Shown: piece after piece, positions 51,895-60,992 of the stretch
Layout of the letters: each line of letters starts with the position of its first letter
Numbering within the stretch: the stretch's first letter is position 1
Assembly (NCBI GenBank): GCA_963555775.3
Contig: CAUVWY020000003.1
Span: 495,572-559,571, forward strand
Direction: 5' to 3'
Length of the DNA: 64,000 bases
Source of the DNA: JAJEDW01 sp963555775
Lineage (GTDB): Bacteria > Acidobacteriota > Terriglobia > 20CM-2-55-15
Translations under genes and position numbers: made by a program
Notes under the pieces: generated by a model
Database searches by the model: none
What the model was told of the DNA's origin: nothing
The model's input: only the letters and a program-made list of their open reading frames with translations

Positions 51895-54800
51895 ATGTCT
51901 ATAGCACGGTTACGCACTCTCTTGGTGTTTTTTTGTTTTGCTGTCGGCGTTTCCTCGGCCTTGGGGCAGGCGACGACGTCGGTCCGAGGCACCACTTCGG
52001 ATCAGAGCGGCGCACTTATTCCTGGCGTGAGCGTTATATTGGAGAACGTCGGTACCGGCGCTACTCGGATAACGCTTACCGGCGAGGTGGGCGGCTACCA
52101 GATCCTGCAAATACAACCGGGCACCTACCGCCTTCGCGCAGAACTCGCGGGCTTCAGAACTATCGTGCACGAGAATCTGCAACTTCTTGTCGACACACCG
52201 ACAACACTGGATCTGCAACTTGAGGTAGGGGAGATCACGCAAACGGTCGAGGTTACGGCGGCGGCTACCCCGATTCTCAATACCGTCAACGCTACGCTGG
52301 GCAACGCGTTTCAGGAACAGCAGGTCTTGGAGCTTCCGATTGAATCGCGCAATGTTGCCATGCTGCTGAGCTTGCAGCCGGGCGTCACGTACATGAATGA
52401 TCGTGATGACGAGGACATGAGGGACTTCCGAAGCGGTGTGGTGAATGGCGCGCGGAGCGATCAGTCGACGATCAACATGGACGGCGTGGACGTGACGGAT
52501 CAGGCAAACGGCCAAGCGTTCACATCGGTTCTTCGGACCACTCCCGACTCGCTGCAGGAGTTCCGCGTCACCACACTCAATTCGCCGGCAACCAGCGGAA
52601 ATTCGTCGGGCGCGCAGATGTCACTGGTGACAAAGGGAGGGACCAACGAGTTTCATGGCACGTTGTACGAATATTTGCGCAATACAGCGACAAGCGCCAA
52701 TGACTATTTCATCAAGCTGGCCCAGCTCAATAGCGGCGCAACGAATAAGCCGCCGAAATTGAATCGTAACGTCTATGGCGGATCGCTGGGCGGGCCCTTT
52801 ATGCGAGACAGGCTGTTTTTCTTTGTCAATTACGAAGGCCGCAAAGACCGCCGGGAGCAAAGCATTGTCCGGACTGTGGCGACGGAGTCCTTCAAGGCGG
52901 GAAATATATTATATCTCAACGACCAAGGTGGCATCACGACGGTCACTCCCGCGGACTTGACGGCATGGGATCCGCTCGCAATCGGGCCAAATGCGGCCGT
53001 TTCGGAGCTTCTCAGGAGCCAGCCGACTCCGAACGATCAGTCGACTGGGGACCTCTTGAATAGCGCCGGCTACCGGTTCGCCGCGCCGGTCGGCAGGGAC
53101 ATGAACGTCTACATTGGACGATTGGACTTCCGGATCGATTCGACGGGGAATCACAACCTTTTTATGCGTGGCAGCGGTCAAAAAGATCTTGATACGAGTG
53201 CCCCCTATCTGCCGGGAGAAGCGCCTCAGCATGTCCGGGCCGATCGGAGCAAGGGCTTTGCACTGGGCTATACCTCGGTGCTGACGCCGACTCTCATTAA
53301 TGAATTACGGTGGGGTTTCACGCGCCGGAGCATCGGCAACATCGGGAACAGCTCCGAGCCATTCATCACGCTGACAGGTGGGTGGGGGATGGGGCTGACC
53401 CGGACCAATGTAGCGAAGCAGCCGATTCACAATTTCGTCAATAACGTCAGTTGGGTGAAAGGCCGGCATACGCTCGAGTTCGGCGGCGGCCTGCTGTTCA
53501 TTCGAGATCTGCGGTCCGACGACAGTAGCTCGTACAGTAGCGTGGGTATGGGCATTACGTCCGTGGCCGGCGGAGGCGTCGCGAATACGGGACTGGCCTT
53601 CGATCCCCTCACCCACGGTTTTCCGATGGTCGCCAGAACCGCCAGCAGCTCCTATGATGCGGCGCTGATGACGACTATGGGAATCCTCAGTAGTGCGACT
53701 GCGCAATACAACTACAACAAGGATGGCAGTGTGCTGCCGCAGGGTGAACCGATCGTGCGGCAATACGCAATCAACCAGCTGGACCTCTTCGTTCAGGACT
53801 CCTTCCAGTTTAGGCCAAACTTCACCGTGAACGTAGGCCTGCGGTACATGTACGAGACCCCCCCTTGGGAGATCAACGGCATGGAGATCGTGCCGGACGT
53901 GAAACTGAGTGAGTGGCATGCGAACAGGGGCCGCAACATGTTGAACGGCATTCCGTCGAACCAGGATCCCATCGTCTCCTATGTTCTGGGCGGGAAGGTG
54001 AACGGCGGGCGGCCGTTCTACGAGCCGAACAAGAAGAACTTCTCGCCTCGCATCTCGTTTGCTTGGTCACCCGAGGGCGGGGACGGATGGTTCGGCCGGT
54101 TGTTGGGCGATCGCAAGACGTCGATTCGGGCAGGCGCCAGCATGGTGTTCGATTCGCTAGGCACCAATATCATCGAAAACTACGGCGTCAACGGATCCTT
54201 CGGGTTGTCTACACAACTGCGAGTCCCGCTGGGCGCTCAGGCGGTCGAGTGTGCGCCTCGGATCGAGGGCTTTTTCGTGCTTCCCGTCTACGGTTGTCCG
54301 AACGCGAACGACGGTTTCATGCTACGGCCCGCCCCCCCAGGCGGCTTTCCGCAGACGCCGCCGGTCGGGTACGAAAACGGTGGGTATAACAGCATCACTG
54401 CGCTCGCAGACAACGTCAAGACTCCCTATTCCTACACCTTCAGCCTGTCGGTGGCGCGAGACCTCGGTAGGGACATGGCGCTAGAATTCTCCTATGTCGG
54501 GCGTCTGTCGCACCGATTGCTGGCCCAAAAGGACTTCGCGGAGTTGATAGACATCCGGGATCCGACTTCGGGTATCTTTGCGAGGGAGGCTTGGAAACGG
54601 ATGTCGCAGTTGGCGCGCGAAAATACCCCATATACGGAGATCACGGAACAGTTGGTAGGCCCGACCGCAGCATTCTGGAACAATCTGTATCCGGGGATTG
54701 CGAACGCGTCGCTCAACACCGGCGATGGTGGAAAATGTTCGAATCCTGGAACATGCACGCCAATTCAGGGCGGCTATCTGTTGAACGAGCGGTTTCTGTT

Positions 54801-55686
54801 TGATGACACGTTTGGCACTTGGTTCGTTGATGTGCCGGATCTAATCTGCGCGGCGGATAGTCCCTGCAGTAGTCTAGGCCACTACGTGTACTACAGTCCT
54901 CAGTTTTACAGCATGAGGACCGGGCAGTCGGCTGCAGAGGCGAACTATCACGCGTTGCAGGTCTCGTTGCGGAAGCGTTTTTCGGACGGCCTCTCGTTCG
55001 ACGCGAACTACGTCTGGTCCAAATCGCACGATGAGAGTTCGATCGGAACAGAGCGTCGTTTTGGGAGAATCTATGCGTGGGACAAAAGCCTTACGTATGC
55101 GGTTTCCGACTTCGACATGACCCATCAGTTCAATGCCAATTGGGTTTGGGGACTGCCGTTTGGCCGTGGTCAAGCCTTCGGCGGGGATGCTCCCGGGTGG
55201 GTGAACGCGCTTACAGGGGGCTGGCAGTTGTCGGGGATGTTTCGGTTGACCAGCGGCCTGCCGATAAGCATCCGGAATGGCCAAAAGTGGGCGACATCCA
55301 ACATCAATTACGCGACCCAGACTCGCCCGGTGGAAACAACGACGACTAAGTTCGCCGACGGTACCGTGAATGTGTTTGCGGATCCAGCGGCGGCGCATGC
55401 GTCGTTCGATTTCGCGTATATGGGAGAAGCGGGCGGGCGGAACGTTTTGCGCGGCGACGGCTACCTGAGCCTGGATGCGTCGCTGAGCAAGCGGTGGAAC
55501 ATGCCTTATGATGAAGGCCACTCGATTCAGCTCCGCTGGGAAGTGTTTAACGTGGGCAACTTCACTCGATTCGATTTCGATCCCTTTAGCGCTGGAAACC
55601 TGACGCGAAGTAACAACTTCGGTAACTATGGGAGCCTGTTAACCAGTCCACGGGTAATGCAGTTCGGTCTTCGTTACGAATTCTAG
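51895..55686 (+). CDS. Large TonB-dependent receptor (Oar-like) with carboxypeptidase-regulatory-like domain
   Basis: The ATG at 51895 with an AAGGAGGGG site gives 1263 residues. In order: a signal peptide (about 1-25, ending ALGQA), a carboxypeptidase-regulatory-like beta sandwich (TTSDQSGALIPGVSVILEN, about 27-110), and a plug domain (about 120-240, with NGARSDQSTINMDGVDVTD). A beta-barrel of about 1000 residues ends in the aromatic C terminus FGLRYEF. Such proteins import large substrates across the outer membrane using TonB energy and are expanded in Acidobacteriota. The substrate is unknown, and the nearby S9 peptidase hints at peptides. Confidence 0.93.
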   Translation: MSIARLRTLLVFFCFAVGVSSALGQATTSVRGTTSDQSGALIPGVSVILENVGTGATRITLTGEVGGYQILQIQPGTYRLRAELAGFRTIVHENLQLLVDTPTTLDLQLEVGEITQTVEVTAAATPILNTVNATLGNAFQEQQVLELPIESRNVAMLLSLQPGVTYMNDRDDEDMRDFRSGVVNGARSDQSTINMDGVDVTDQANGQAFTSVLRTTPDSLQEFRVTTLNSPATSGNSSGAQMSLVTKGGTNEFHGTLYEYLRNTATSANDYFIKLAQLNSGATNKPPKLNRNVYGGSLGGPFMRDRLFFFVNYEGRKDRREQSIVRTVATESFKAGNILYLNDQGGITTVTPADLTAWDPLAIGPNAAVSELLRSQPTPNDQSTGDLLNSAGYRFAAPVGRDMNVYIGRLDFRIDSTGNHNLFMRGSGQKDLDTSAPYLPGEAPQHVRADRSKGFALGYTSVLTPTLINELRWGFTRRSIGNIGNSSEPFITLTGGWGMGLTRTNVAKQPIHNFVNNVSWVKGRHTLEFGGGLLFIRDLRSDDSSSYSSVGMGITSVAGGGVANTGLAFDPLTHGFPMVARTASSSYDAALMTTMGILSSATAQYNYNKDGSVLPQGEPIVRQYAINQLDLFVQDSFQFRPNFTVNVGLRYMYETPPWEINGMEIVPDVKLSEWHANRGRNMLNGIPSNQDPIVSYVLGGKVNGGRPFYEPNKKNFSPRISFAWSPEGGDGWFGRLLGDRKTSIRAGASMVFDSLGTNIIENYGVNGSFGLSTQLRVPLGAQAVECAPRIEGFFVLPVYGCPNANDGFMLRPAPPGGFPQTPPVGYENGGYNSITALADNVKTPYSYTFSLSVARDLGRDMALEFSYVGRLSHRLLAQKDFAELIDIRDPTSGIFAREAWKRMSQLARENTPYTEITEQLVGPTAAFWNNLYPGIANASLNTGDGGKCSNPGTCTPIQGGYLLNERFLFDDTFGTWFVDVPDLICAADSPCSSLGHYVYYSPQFYSMRTGQSAAEANYHALQVSLRKRFSDGLSFDANYVWSKSHDESSIGTERRFGRIYAWDKSLTYAVSDFDMTHQFNANWVWGLPFGRGQAFGGDAPGWVNALTGGWQLSGMFRLTSGLPISIRNGQKWATSNINYATQTRPVETTTTKFADGTVNVFADPAAAHASFDFAYMGEAGGRNVLRGDGYLSLDASLSKRWNMPYDEGHSIQLRWEVFNVGNFTRFDFDPFSAGNLTRSNNFGNYGSLLTSPRVMQFGLRYEF

Positions 55687-56102
55687 GACGAAGTCCCTCC
55701 TTGTGGCAAAACCAAAGGTTTTTCCACCGCCGGCCGCCGTGGGAGTCTGTGTGGATTTTCACGGCGGCGGCAGTTTCCGGACCTCTCGTAAGCTTGCCGG
55801 TGAAGATGACACTTCTAAGGTGGAGTTCCCTGGAGCCAGTGATCCCTGCATCTCTGGACCCGTGGGGGGCGTCGACGGTGTCCAGAAGACCGTGGCGGCA
55901 AGTCCATCCAGCTTTCAAGAGTGCCTTCGAATCGCCCGCAATTCCGGGCCCGCCCCGTGAGCAGACTCCTGTTCGGCGATACCGTCCTCCTCTAAGGGTT
56001 TCAACCTTATTCCCTGACATCGAAACAAGTATTAACAGCGTTTTGGGTATGCGAACGATATCGCCGCTATCGCGTTATGTGAGGAGGGGCGTTGTTGTTC
56101 TT
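55687..56102. other. Stretch between the TonB receptor and the transporter pseudogene
   Basis: These 416 bases separate convergent genes. Frames on both strands stay open for 85-185 codons, but they show no family motif or ribosome-binding site. No clear terminator stem is visible. I do not support a gene here. Confidence 0.4.
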
Positions 56103-57656
56103 TCAATCGGCATGAACGTAGCCGCCGCGCCCGGAAGGGATAACAAACAGTCGGGTGAGCAGGTAGTACGCGCACATCGTAACCAGCATAGCCGGAACGG
56201 ACGCGGACAAACTTTGAAAAGCGCGGCCGTTGGCAAATGTGAAAGGATCAAATAAGAGGAAGTAGGTGCCGACACCCAGTCCCACGGAGGCAATCGCCAC
56301 AAGGTTCACTCCCCGCCAGAAAGCGTAGGCATTTGACGGCGACGTACCGAAGATTTCTCGAACGTCAATCCGCTGCCTTCGCAAGACAAAGAAGTCAACT
56401 ATCCAGATACCGGCGAGCGGACTCATCAAGGTGCCCGTGATGGCCAGCAGAGTGCCGAAGTGGGAGTACACCCAACCAGAAAACAGTGTCAGCATCGCGC
56501 AAGGCACCGTAAAAATGGTAACCAATTGCATCCAGCGCATGTGTTGGAAAAGCGTCCTTTGCCGGAGTGCCACACAGGCGACGTACACCGTGGAAACCGT
56601 CGCTGTTATGTTGCCGAATGCGATGAACAATAGCATCGTGACCCCTAGCAGCCTGTCGGACTAACACCGAATCAAAAACCTAAGTCATTCATATGACTGT
56701 GTTTACCGTTTCGGGCTAAAAAGGGCCGTTGTTGAAAACAAAGGACTTACGCCGAAAGTCCGACAGGCTGCTAGACCCGCGCCAGCCAACGGAACCATCC
56801 ATTGCGTCGGGTCACTGGTGCCGAAGCGAAGCCCCGCGACCAAACCAACCACGCTGGCGATCACGGCAAAAAGGTTAAGTCCGATCATGTTGGGCCAAAA
56901 CGCAGAACGCTTGGTCTTCGAGAGACGCGCTAGATTTCCCACGAAGCACCACCACCCAAACCCCGCTCCAAGGTTCAGTTCGAAGGCGATAATAAAACCT
57001 TCCCATCGGTCACGAGTTTGATCGAGCGGCTGGAGGGCCAACAGTTCGCCGACGCTCAGTTCCCTGAGAATGGTGACGACCATCAGAATCATCATGATGC
57101 CCAGGCCCGGTGCCACAAATCGGCTCAATTCCCGAATAGACTTGGCGCCGCGCCTCAACACGAACCAGCAGAAGATCAACCCGAGCAAGGCGACTGAGGT
57201 AGTAATCCAAATCTCAACTGCGTTGGGTACTTCCATCACTGCCCTCAAGATGTTGAGAGCGACGTTTCCTAACATGGCCATCAGTATCGCCGTCCAGCCA
57301 ACCCAGATGATCTCTGACAATGTCAGGGGAAAAAGGGTTCCCCGGTAGCCGAACACACTGCGCAGCAAGGTAAATTGCTCAATGCCGTATTTGTTGGAGG
57401 CGATAGCAGTAGACAGGGCTGCAAAGAGGACCCCGACGGAGTTTCCGGCGAGGATCGCTGCGGTACCCGTCTTCAAGTCCACAAACTGCGCGCAAATCCC
57501 GCCGATCAGGAAGACCCATGTCGCAATTGCTAGACCGATCGTGATTCGCGTGTAGTCGAGGAAGCCCCAAATGCGCTCATGAGGAAGTATCGGCAGAACT
57601 TCATTCCAACTCTCTCGAGCTATTTCCTCCTCGATGCTCAATGTTTCATCGCCCAC
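56103..57656 (-). pseudogene. NCS1-family nucleobase/allantoin-type transporter, split by a 124-bp MITE
   Basis: The GTG start at 57656 follows a good GGAGGGA site. The first part (57656 to 56774) encodes the N-terminal two thirds of an NCS1 symporter: about eight membrane segments, with GFLDYTRITIGLAIATWVF and LLRSVFGYRGTLFPL. It ends at PLAGAGL, where the element begins. The second part (56645-56103) resumes with GVTMLLFIAFGNITATVS and completes the membrane domain (WIVDFFVLRRQRIDVREIF). Removing 56648-56771 and one TA restores a 475-residue protein, the usual NCS1 length. Substrates of the family are uracil, allantoin, hydantoins or purines. Two mobile elements, the MITE and an IS21 upstream, affect it. 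Confidence 0.9.
56648..56771. mobile_element. 124-bp MITE-like element inserted in the NCS1 gene (copy 2)
   Basis: It has the same 15-bp ends GCAGCCTGTCGGACT and the same length as the copy in ureB, with about eight base differences. TA flanks both sides (56646-56647, 56772-56773), as expected for a TA target duplication. No gene is inside. It must depend on a transposase elsewhere; the IS21 in this window has different ends. Confidence 0.9.
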
Positions 57657-57821
57657 GACTCTTCCCTCCAACAGATCGTTAGCGCCATCTGATTTCGATA
57701 ACGTAAAAGGGACCCACCAAACGGGGCTCTGATCGAGGAAAAGGGACCCACCCCTGATAGCCTCCCCGGAAGCGTGAACTGGAAGAACAGGCACGCGGGT
57801 GGGAGGCGAGGATTGATAGGG

Positions 57822-59345
57822 ATGGATCAGTACGAGTTGATCAGAACCGCAGATCGGGTTTACAAGAAAAGCATTCGACAGATCGCCCGGGAGACCGGGC
57901 ACACGCGACGGACGGTCCGGAAAGTATTGGCCGGACAGGAGCCCAGGTATCGGCGAGAGAAGGAGCCCGCCTGTCCGGTGATGGACCCGGTCGCCGGGAT
58001 CGTAGATGCCTGGCTCCAGGCGGACCGGGACCAGCCCGTCAAGCAACGCCACACCGCGCACCGGGTGTGGCAACGTCTGGTGGAGGAGCATGAATTTACC
58101 GGAGCCGAGGCGACGGTACGCCGCTGGGTTCGGGAACGGAAGACACGGTTGGGCTGGAACCAGACCGGCGCTGTGGTGCCGCTGGACCCGGAACACGCCC
58201 GTGAAGCCGAAGTGGACTGGGGCACGGCCTGGGTCCGGATGAACGGTGAAGACCGTCAGGTCAAGTTGTTCTGTATGCGGTCCCGGTACTCGGGCAAGGC
58301 GTTCGTGCGGGCCTATCCGTGGGAACGGCAGGAGATGTTCCTGGACGGTCACATTCGGGCGTTCGATTGGTACGGCGGCGTATTCCCGACCCTGGTTTTC
58401 GACAACCTGAAGACGGCCGTGAAGCGGATTCTGAAGGGGAAGGCTCGGGTCGAGCAGGCCCGGTTCACGGCGTTTCGGGCGCACTACACGTTTGAAGCGC
58501 GATTCTGTAATCCGGCCCGGGGCCAGGAAAAAGGCGGTGTCGAGGGCCTGGTCGGCTTTGCACGCCGGAACTTCCTGGTGCCGGTTCCCGAGGTGACCGA
58601 CTTCGAGGATCTGAACGCGCAACTGCTGGAACGCTGCGCGGCTGACGACCAGCGCCGGATCGGCGGCCGGTCCGACGATCGCACGATTGGGGAGCGGCAC
58701 GCGGTGGAGCAAGAACGCCTCCTGGCACTGCCCGACACGCGGTTCGAGAACACGAAGGTGGTGGGAGTCCGGATCAGCCCGTATCAGACCGCCCAGGTGG
58801 ATCGGAACCGGTATTCGGTGCCGACCGCCTATGTGGGACGCCGGCTCTGGGCCCATATCGGCTGTGACCGGGTGAGCTTTTACGCGGACCAGAAGAAGGT
58901 GGCCGAACATGACCGCGCCTTCGGTCATAGCGACTGGCGGATCGATCCGTTGCACTACCTGGAGTTGATCCGGCGGAAGGTGGCCTCGTTTGAGAGCGCC
59001 CGGCCGATCCGGCAGTGGCGGGATCAATGGCCGACCCAATATGAGACCGCGCTGGAGCGGTTGCGGGATCGGCATGGGTACAGCCGGGGCACCCGGGAGT
59101 TCATCGGCATCCTGCAACTCCACCAGGACTGGGATCTGGAACGGGTGTCCTCGGCCATCCAGGAAGCGCTCGATGCCCACTGTATCGAGTTGGAAGCGGT
59201 GCGGCACATTCTGATGCGGGAGGACACGCCGACTCGAGCCCATGCGCCGCTCGAGTCCGGGTTGATGCCCGGTATCACCGACCTGACGATCGCCCGGGCC
59301 GATCTGGATCAATATGACCGTCTCCTGGCCGGGGGTGCGCGATGA
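57822..59345 (+). CDS. istA: IS21-family transposase IstA
   Basis: The start at 57822 (MDQYELIRTADRVYKKSIRQ) gives 507 residues. The N-terminal helix-turn-helix (SIRQIARETGHTRRTVRKVL) binds the ends. The DDE integrase core has Asp in EVDWGTAWV near 140, Asp in FPTLVFDNLKTAV near 195 and Glu in ARGQEKGGVEGLVG near 240. The C-terminal DNA-binding region follows. It appears complete and is coupled to istB by a 4-base overlap, so the element may be active. Confidence 0.95.
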   Translation: MDQYELIRTADRVYKKSIRQIARETGHTRRTVRKVLAGQEPRYRREKEPACPVMDPVAGIVDAWLQADRDQPVKQRHTAHRVWQRLVEEHEFTGAEATVRRWVRERKTRLGWNQTGAVVPLDPEHAREAEVDWGTAWVRMNGEDRQVKLFCMRSRYSGKAFVRAYPWERQEMFLDGHIRAFDWYGGVFPTLVFDNLKTAVKRILKGKARVEQARFTAFRAHYTFEARFCNPARGQEKGGVEGLVGFARRNFLVPVPEVTDFEDLNAQLLERCAADDQRRIGGRSDDRTIGERHAVEQERLLALPDTRFENTKVVGVRISPYQTAQVDRNRYSVPTAYVGRRLWAHIGCDRVSFYADQKKVAEHDRAFGHSDWRIDPLHYLELIRRKVASFESARPIRQWRDQWPTQYETALERLRDRHGYSRGTREFIGILQLHQDWDLERVSSAIQEALDAHCIELEAVRHILMREDTPTRAHAPLESGLMPGITDLTIARADLDQYDRLLAGGAR

Positions 59346-60133
59346 GTCCGGGTCAGGAGATCGTTCTCGACGACGCACTGCGGCAACTCCGGCTCCCGGC
59401 CATGGTGCGGGAGTGGCGGGAACACGCCCGACAGGCCAAAGAGGCCGGCGAGGGGTACACCGGCTTTCTATTGGCTCTGGCCAGCCGCGAGCTGGAACAG
59501 CGGCAAGCCAATCAGGTCCAGCGTCGACTACGGGAGGCCCGGTTCCCACTGCTCAAGACTCTGGAGACCACGGACCTGAAGAAGTGGCCGGTGCTGGATG
59601 CGATCCAGGTTCGCGACTATGCCGAGTGCGGCTACATTACCCGGCACGAGAACGTCGTCCTGTTGGGCAAGCACGGAACCGGTAAAACCCATGCCGCCAC
59701 GGCTCTGGGTGTGGAAGCCTGCCGGAGGGGCTACCGCGTCGGGTTCACCACGGCCGCCGGGCTGGTCAACACCTTGATCGAGTCGCGCGAGGAACGGCAA
59801 CTGAACCGGCGCCTGGCCAAGCTGGCCCGCTTCGAGCTGCTCATCGTGGACGAAGTCGGCTATATCCCGTTCTCGGCCGAGGGGGCGCAGTTGCTGTTTC
59901 AGGTCTTCTCGGACCGCTACGAAAAGGGTTCGCTGATCGTCACATCGAACCTGCCGTTTGCACAGTGGACCAGCGTCTTCGGTGACGCCGCACTGACCGC
60001 AGCCCTGCTGGACCGGCTGACCCATCACTGCGCCATTCACCAGTTCGATTGGGAAAGTATCCGGTTCACCCAAAGTCTAGGCGCCGCCGGCAAACGGAAG
60101 AACAAACCCCGGTCCGCCGGAGGATCCGCGTGA
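59342..60133 (+). CDS. istB: IS21-family helper ATPase IstB
   Basis: This 263-residue AAA+ ATPase assists IstA in target selection. Walker A is GKHGTGKTHAATAL near residue 110 and Walker B is LLIVDEVGYIPF near 170, with the N-terminal LRLPAMVREWREHARQA domain ahead. The ATG overlaps the istA stop by 4 bases. It appears intact. Confidence 0.96.
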   Translation: MSPGQEIVLDDALRQLRLPAMVREWREHARQAKEAGEGYTGFLLALASRELEQRQANQVQRRLREARFPLLKTLETTDLKKWPVLDAIQVRDYAECGYITRHENVVLLGKHGTGKTHAATALGVEACRRGYRVGFTTAAGLVNTLIESREERQLNRRLAKLARFELLIVDEVGYIPFSAEGAQLLFQVFSDRYEKGSLIVTSNLPFAQWTSVFGDAALTAALLDRLTHHCAIHQFDWESIRFTQSLGAAGKRKNKPRSAGGSA

Positions 60134-60279
60134 AAACCGCGGGCGCAGCGGGCTGTGGAAAGTGCCGCCCCCATGGAAACCCGCTGCAAAGCCAGCGCGT
60201 TCCCACAGTGGCTTGGAAGCCTTCGGCTCCCACACTTCCCACGGCCTCGACGGCGGAATCACTTACAAACCATTAACCC
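60134..60279 (+). other. IS21 right-end spacer
   Basis: About 150 bases between the istB stop and the inner right-end repeats. No gene is visible. It contains GC-rich segments with TGGGAAGC-like direct and inverted patterns (60188-60245). Confidence 0.4.
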
Positions 60280-60326
60280 GGGGGTGGGTCCCTTTTACTC
60301 GATCGGGGTGGGTCCTTTTTACGTTG

Positions 60327-60560
60327 TCAAAGCGACCATCCCCAAGTCATCGCCAGGATGGGTATCAAAACGCCAAACAGGAACATCAGTAGATAGTCGA
60401 TTCCATTGAACTCGCCGATGGGCGTAAAATCGCGGTCCTCCGGAGCCAGGATCGACAACCTTCTTTCGAGCTCTCGCTGAAAGGCAGCATCAAACTGATC
60501 TCGAGAGGCATCCTTTTCGGGTGGCGGCGCAGGCTTGGAGTTGGTCATCTCTTCTGACAT
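60327..60560 (-). CDS. Small single-pass membrane protein next to an NCS1 transporter
   Basis: This 77-residue protein has a charged, Pro/Glu-rich N-terminal half (PPPEKDASRDQFDAAFQREL) and one membrane helix near the C terminus (YLLMFLFGVLIPILAMTWGW). Its ATG follows the stop codon of the Rid-family gene without a gap. Before the IS21 insertion the next gene would have been the NCS1 transporter. I infer a small accessory or regulatory subunit of that transporter. No known family is recognised. Confidence 0.65.
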   Translation of the reverse strand: MSEEMTNSKPAPPPEKDASRDQFDAAFQRELERRLSILAPEDRDFTPIGEFNGIDYLLMFLFGVLIPILAMTWGWSL

Positions 60561-60962
60561 TCAATCGCCTACTGCATCGACCTGAACTTCTACCATCCAG
60601 TCCGGATCGACGAGCCTGCTGACTTCGACCAGTGTCGAGGCGGGTGGTGTCTCACCGAAAGCTGCCTTGGCAATCGGTTTCTCATACTTCATGTATTCAT
60701 CCATATTCGTTGTGAACGTGTAGATATGTACCACGTTTTCCCAAGTAAGATTCGCAGCTTTCAATGCTCTGGTCACCATTTCGTAAACGACCTCGAGTTG
60801 GTGCTTCATGTCTCCCTTTCCGATGTTTTCGCGGCTGAGCCCTATCGACACCTGGCCCGATATCCGGTAGGATCGTCGTCCTTCGCTCTGCACGATCTGC
60901 GCATAAAGATTGTCAAAAGGCTTGTGCAAGGTTTCTGGATTCATTTTTTCAATCTTCATCAC
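60561..60962 (-). CDS. Rid-family (YjgF/YER057c/UK114) protein without the catalytic Arg
   Basis: The 133-residue protein has the trimeric Rid fold: YAQIVQSEGRRSYRISGQV near the N terminus, LKAANLTWENVVHIYTFTTN in the middle and PPASTLVEVSRLVDPDWMVE at the end. True RidA imine deaminases have an Arg in the P-A-R motif at this last site. Here the corresponding residues are Ala and Ser, so it belongs to one of the other Rid subfamilies and may bind or hydrolyse a different substrate. It lies in an operon with a small membrane protein and, before the IS, the NCS1 transporter. Confidence 0.85.
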   Translation of the reverse strand: MMKIEKMNPETLHKPFDNLYAQIVQSEGRRSYRISGQVSIGLSRENIGKGDMKHQLEVVYEMVTRALKAANLTWENVVHIYTFTTNMDEYMKYEKPIAKAAFGETPPASTLVEVSRLVDPDWMVEVQVDAVGD

Positions 60963-60992
60963 TCGACCTCGTTGCTGTGAAGTCCACGCTTC

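Larger units (their letters stand above)
57700..60325 (+). mobile_element. IS21-family insertion sequence (about 2.6 kb)
   Basis: The outer inverted repeats AACGTAAAAGGGACCCACC (57700-57718) and its near-perfect partner (60307-60325, one mismatch) enclose istA and istB. Inner repeat copies lie at 57735-57754 and 60280-60304, as is typical of IS21 multiple terminal repeats. I cannot identify a clean target duplication. It sits 44 bases upstream of the NCS1 start codon and two bases from the stop codon of a small membrane-protein gene on the other side, so it split a probable operon. Confidence 0.88.

Noticed and set aside
55701..56255. A 184-codon plus-strand frame after the TonB receptor
   Set aside because: It runs into the antisense of the transporter gene, lacks a ribosome-binding site, and has a composition of Pro/Arg/Ser typical of shadow frames.
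56703..59549. A 948-codon minus-strand frame running through IS21 into the transporter gene
   Set aside because: Most of it is antisense to istA/istB with Pro/Arg-rich nonsense composition. Only the part below 57656, after a real ribosome-binding site, encodes the NCS1 transporter.
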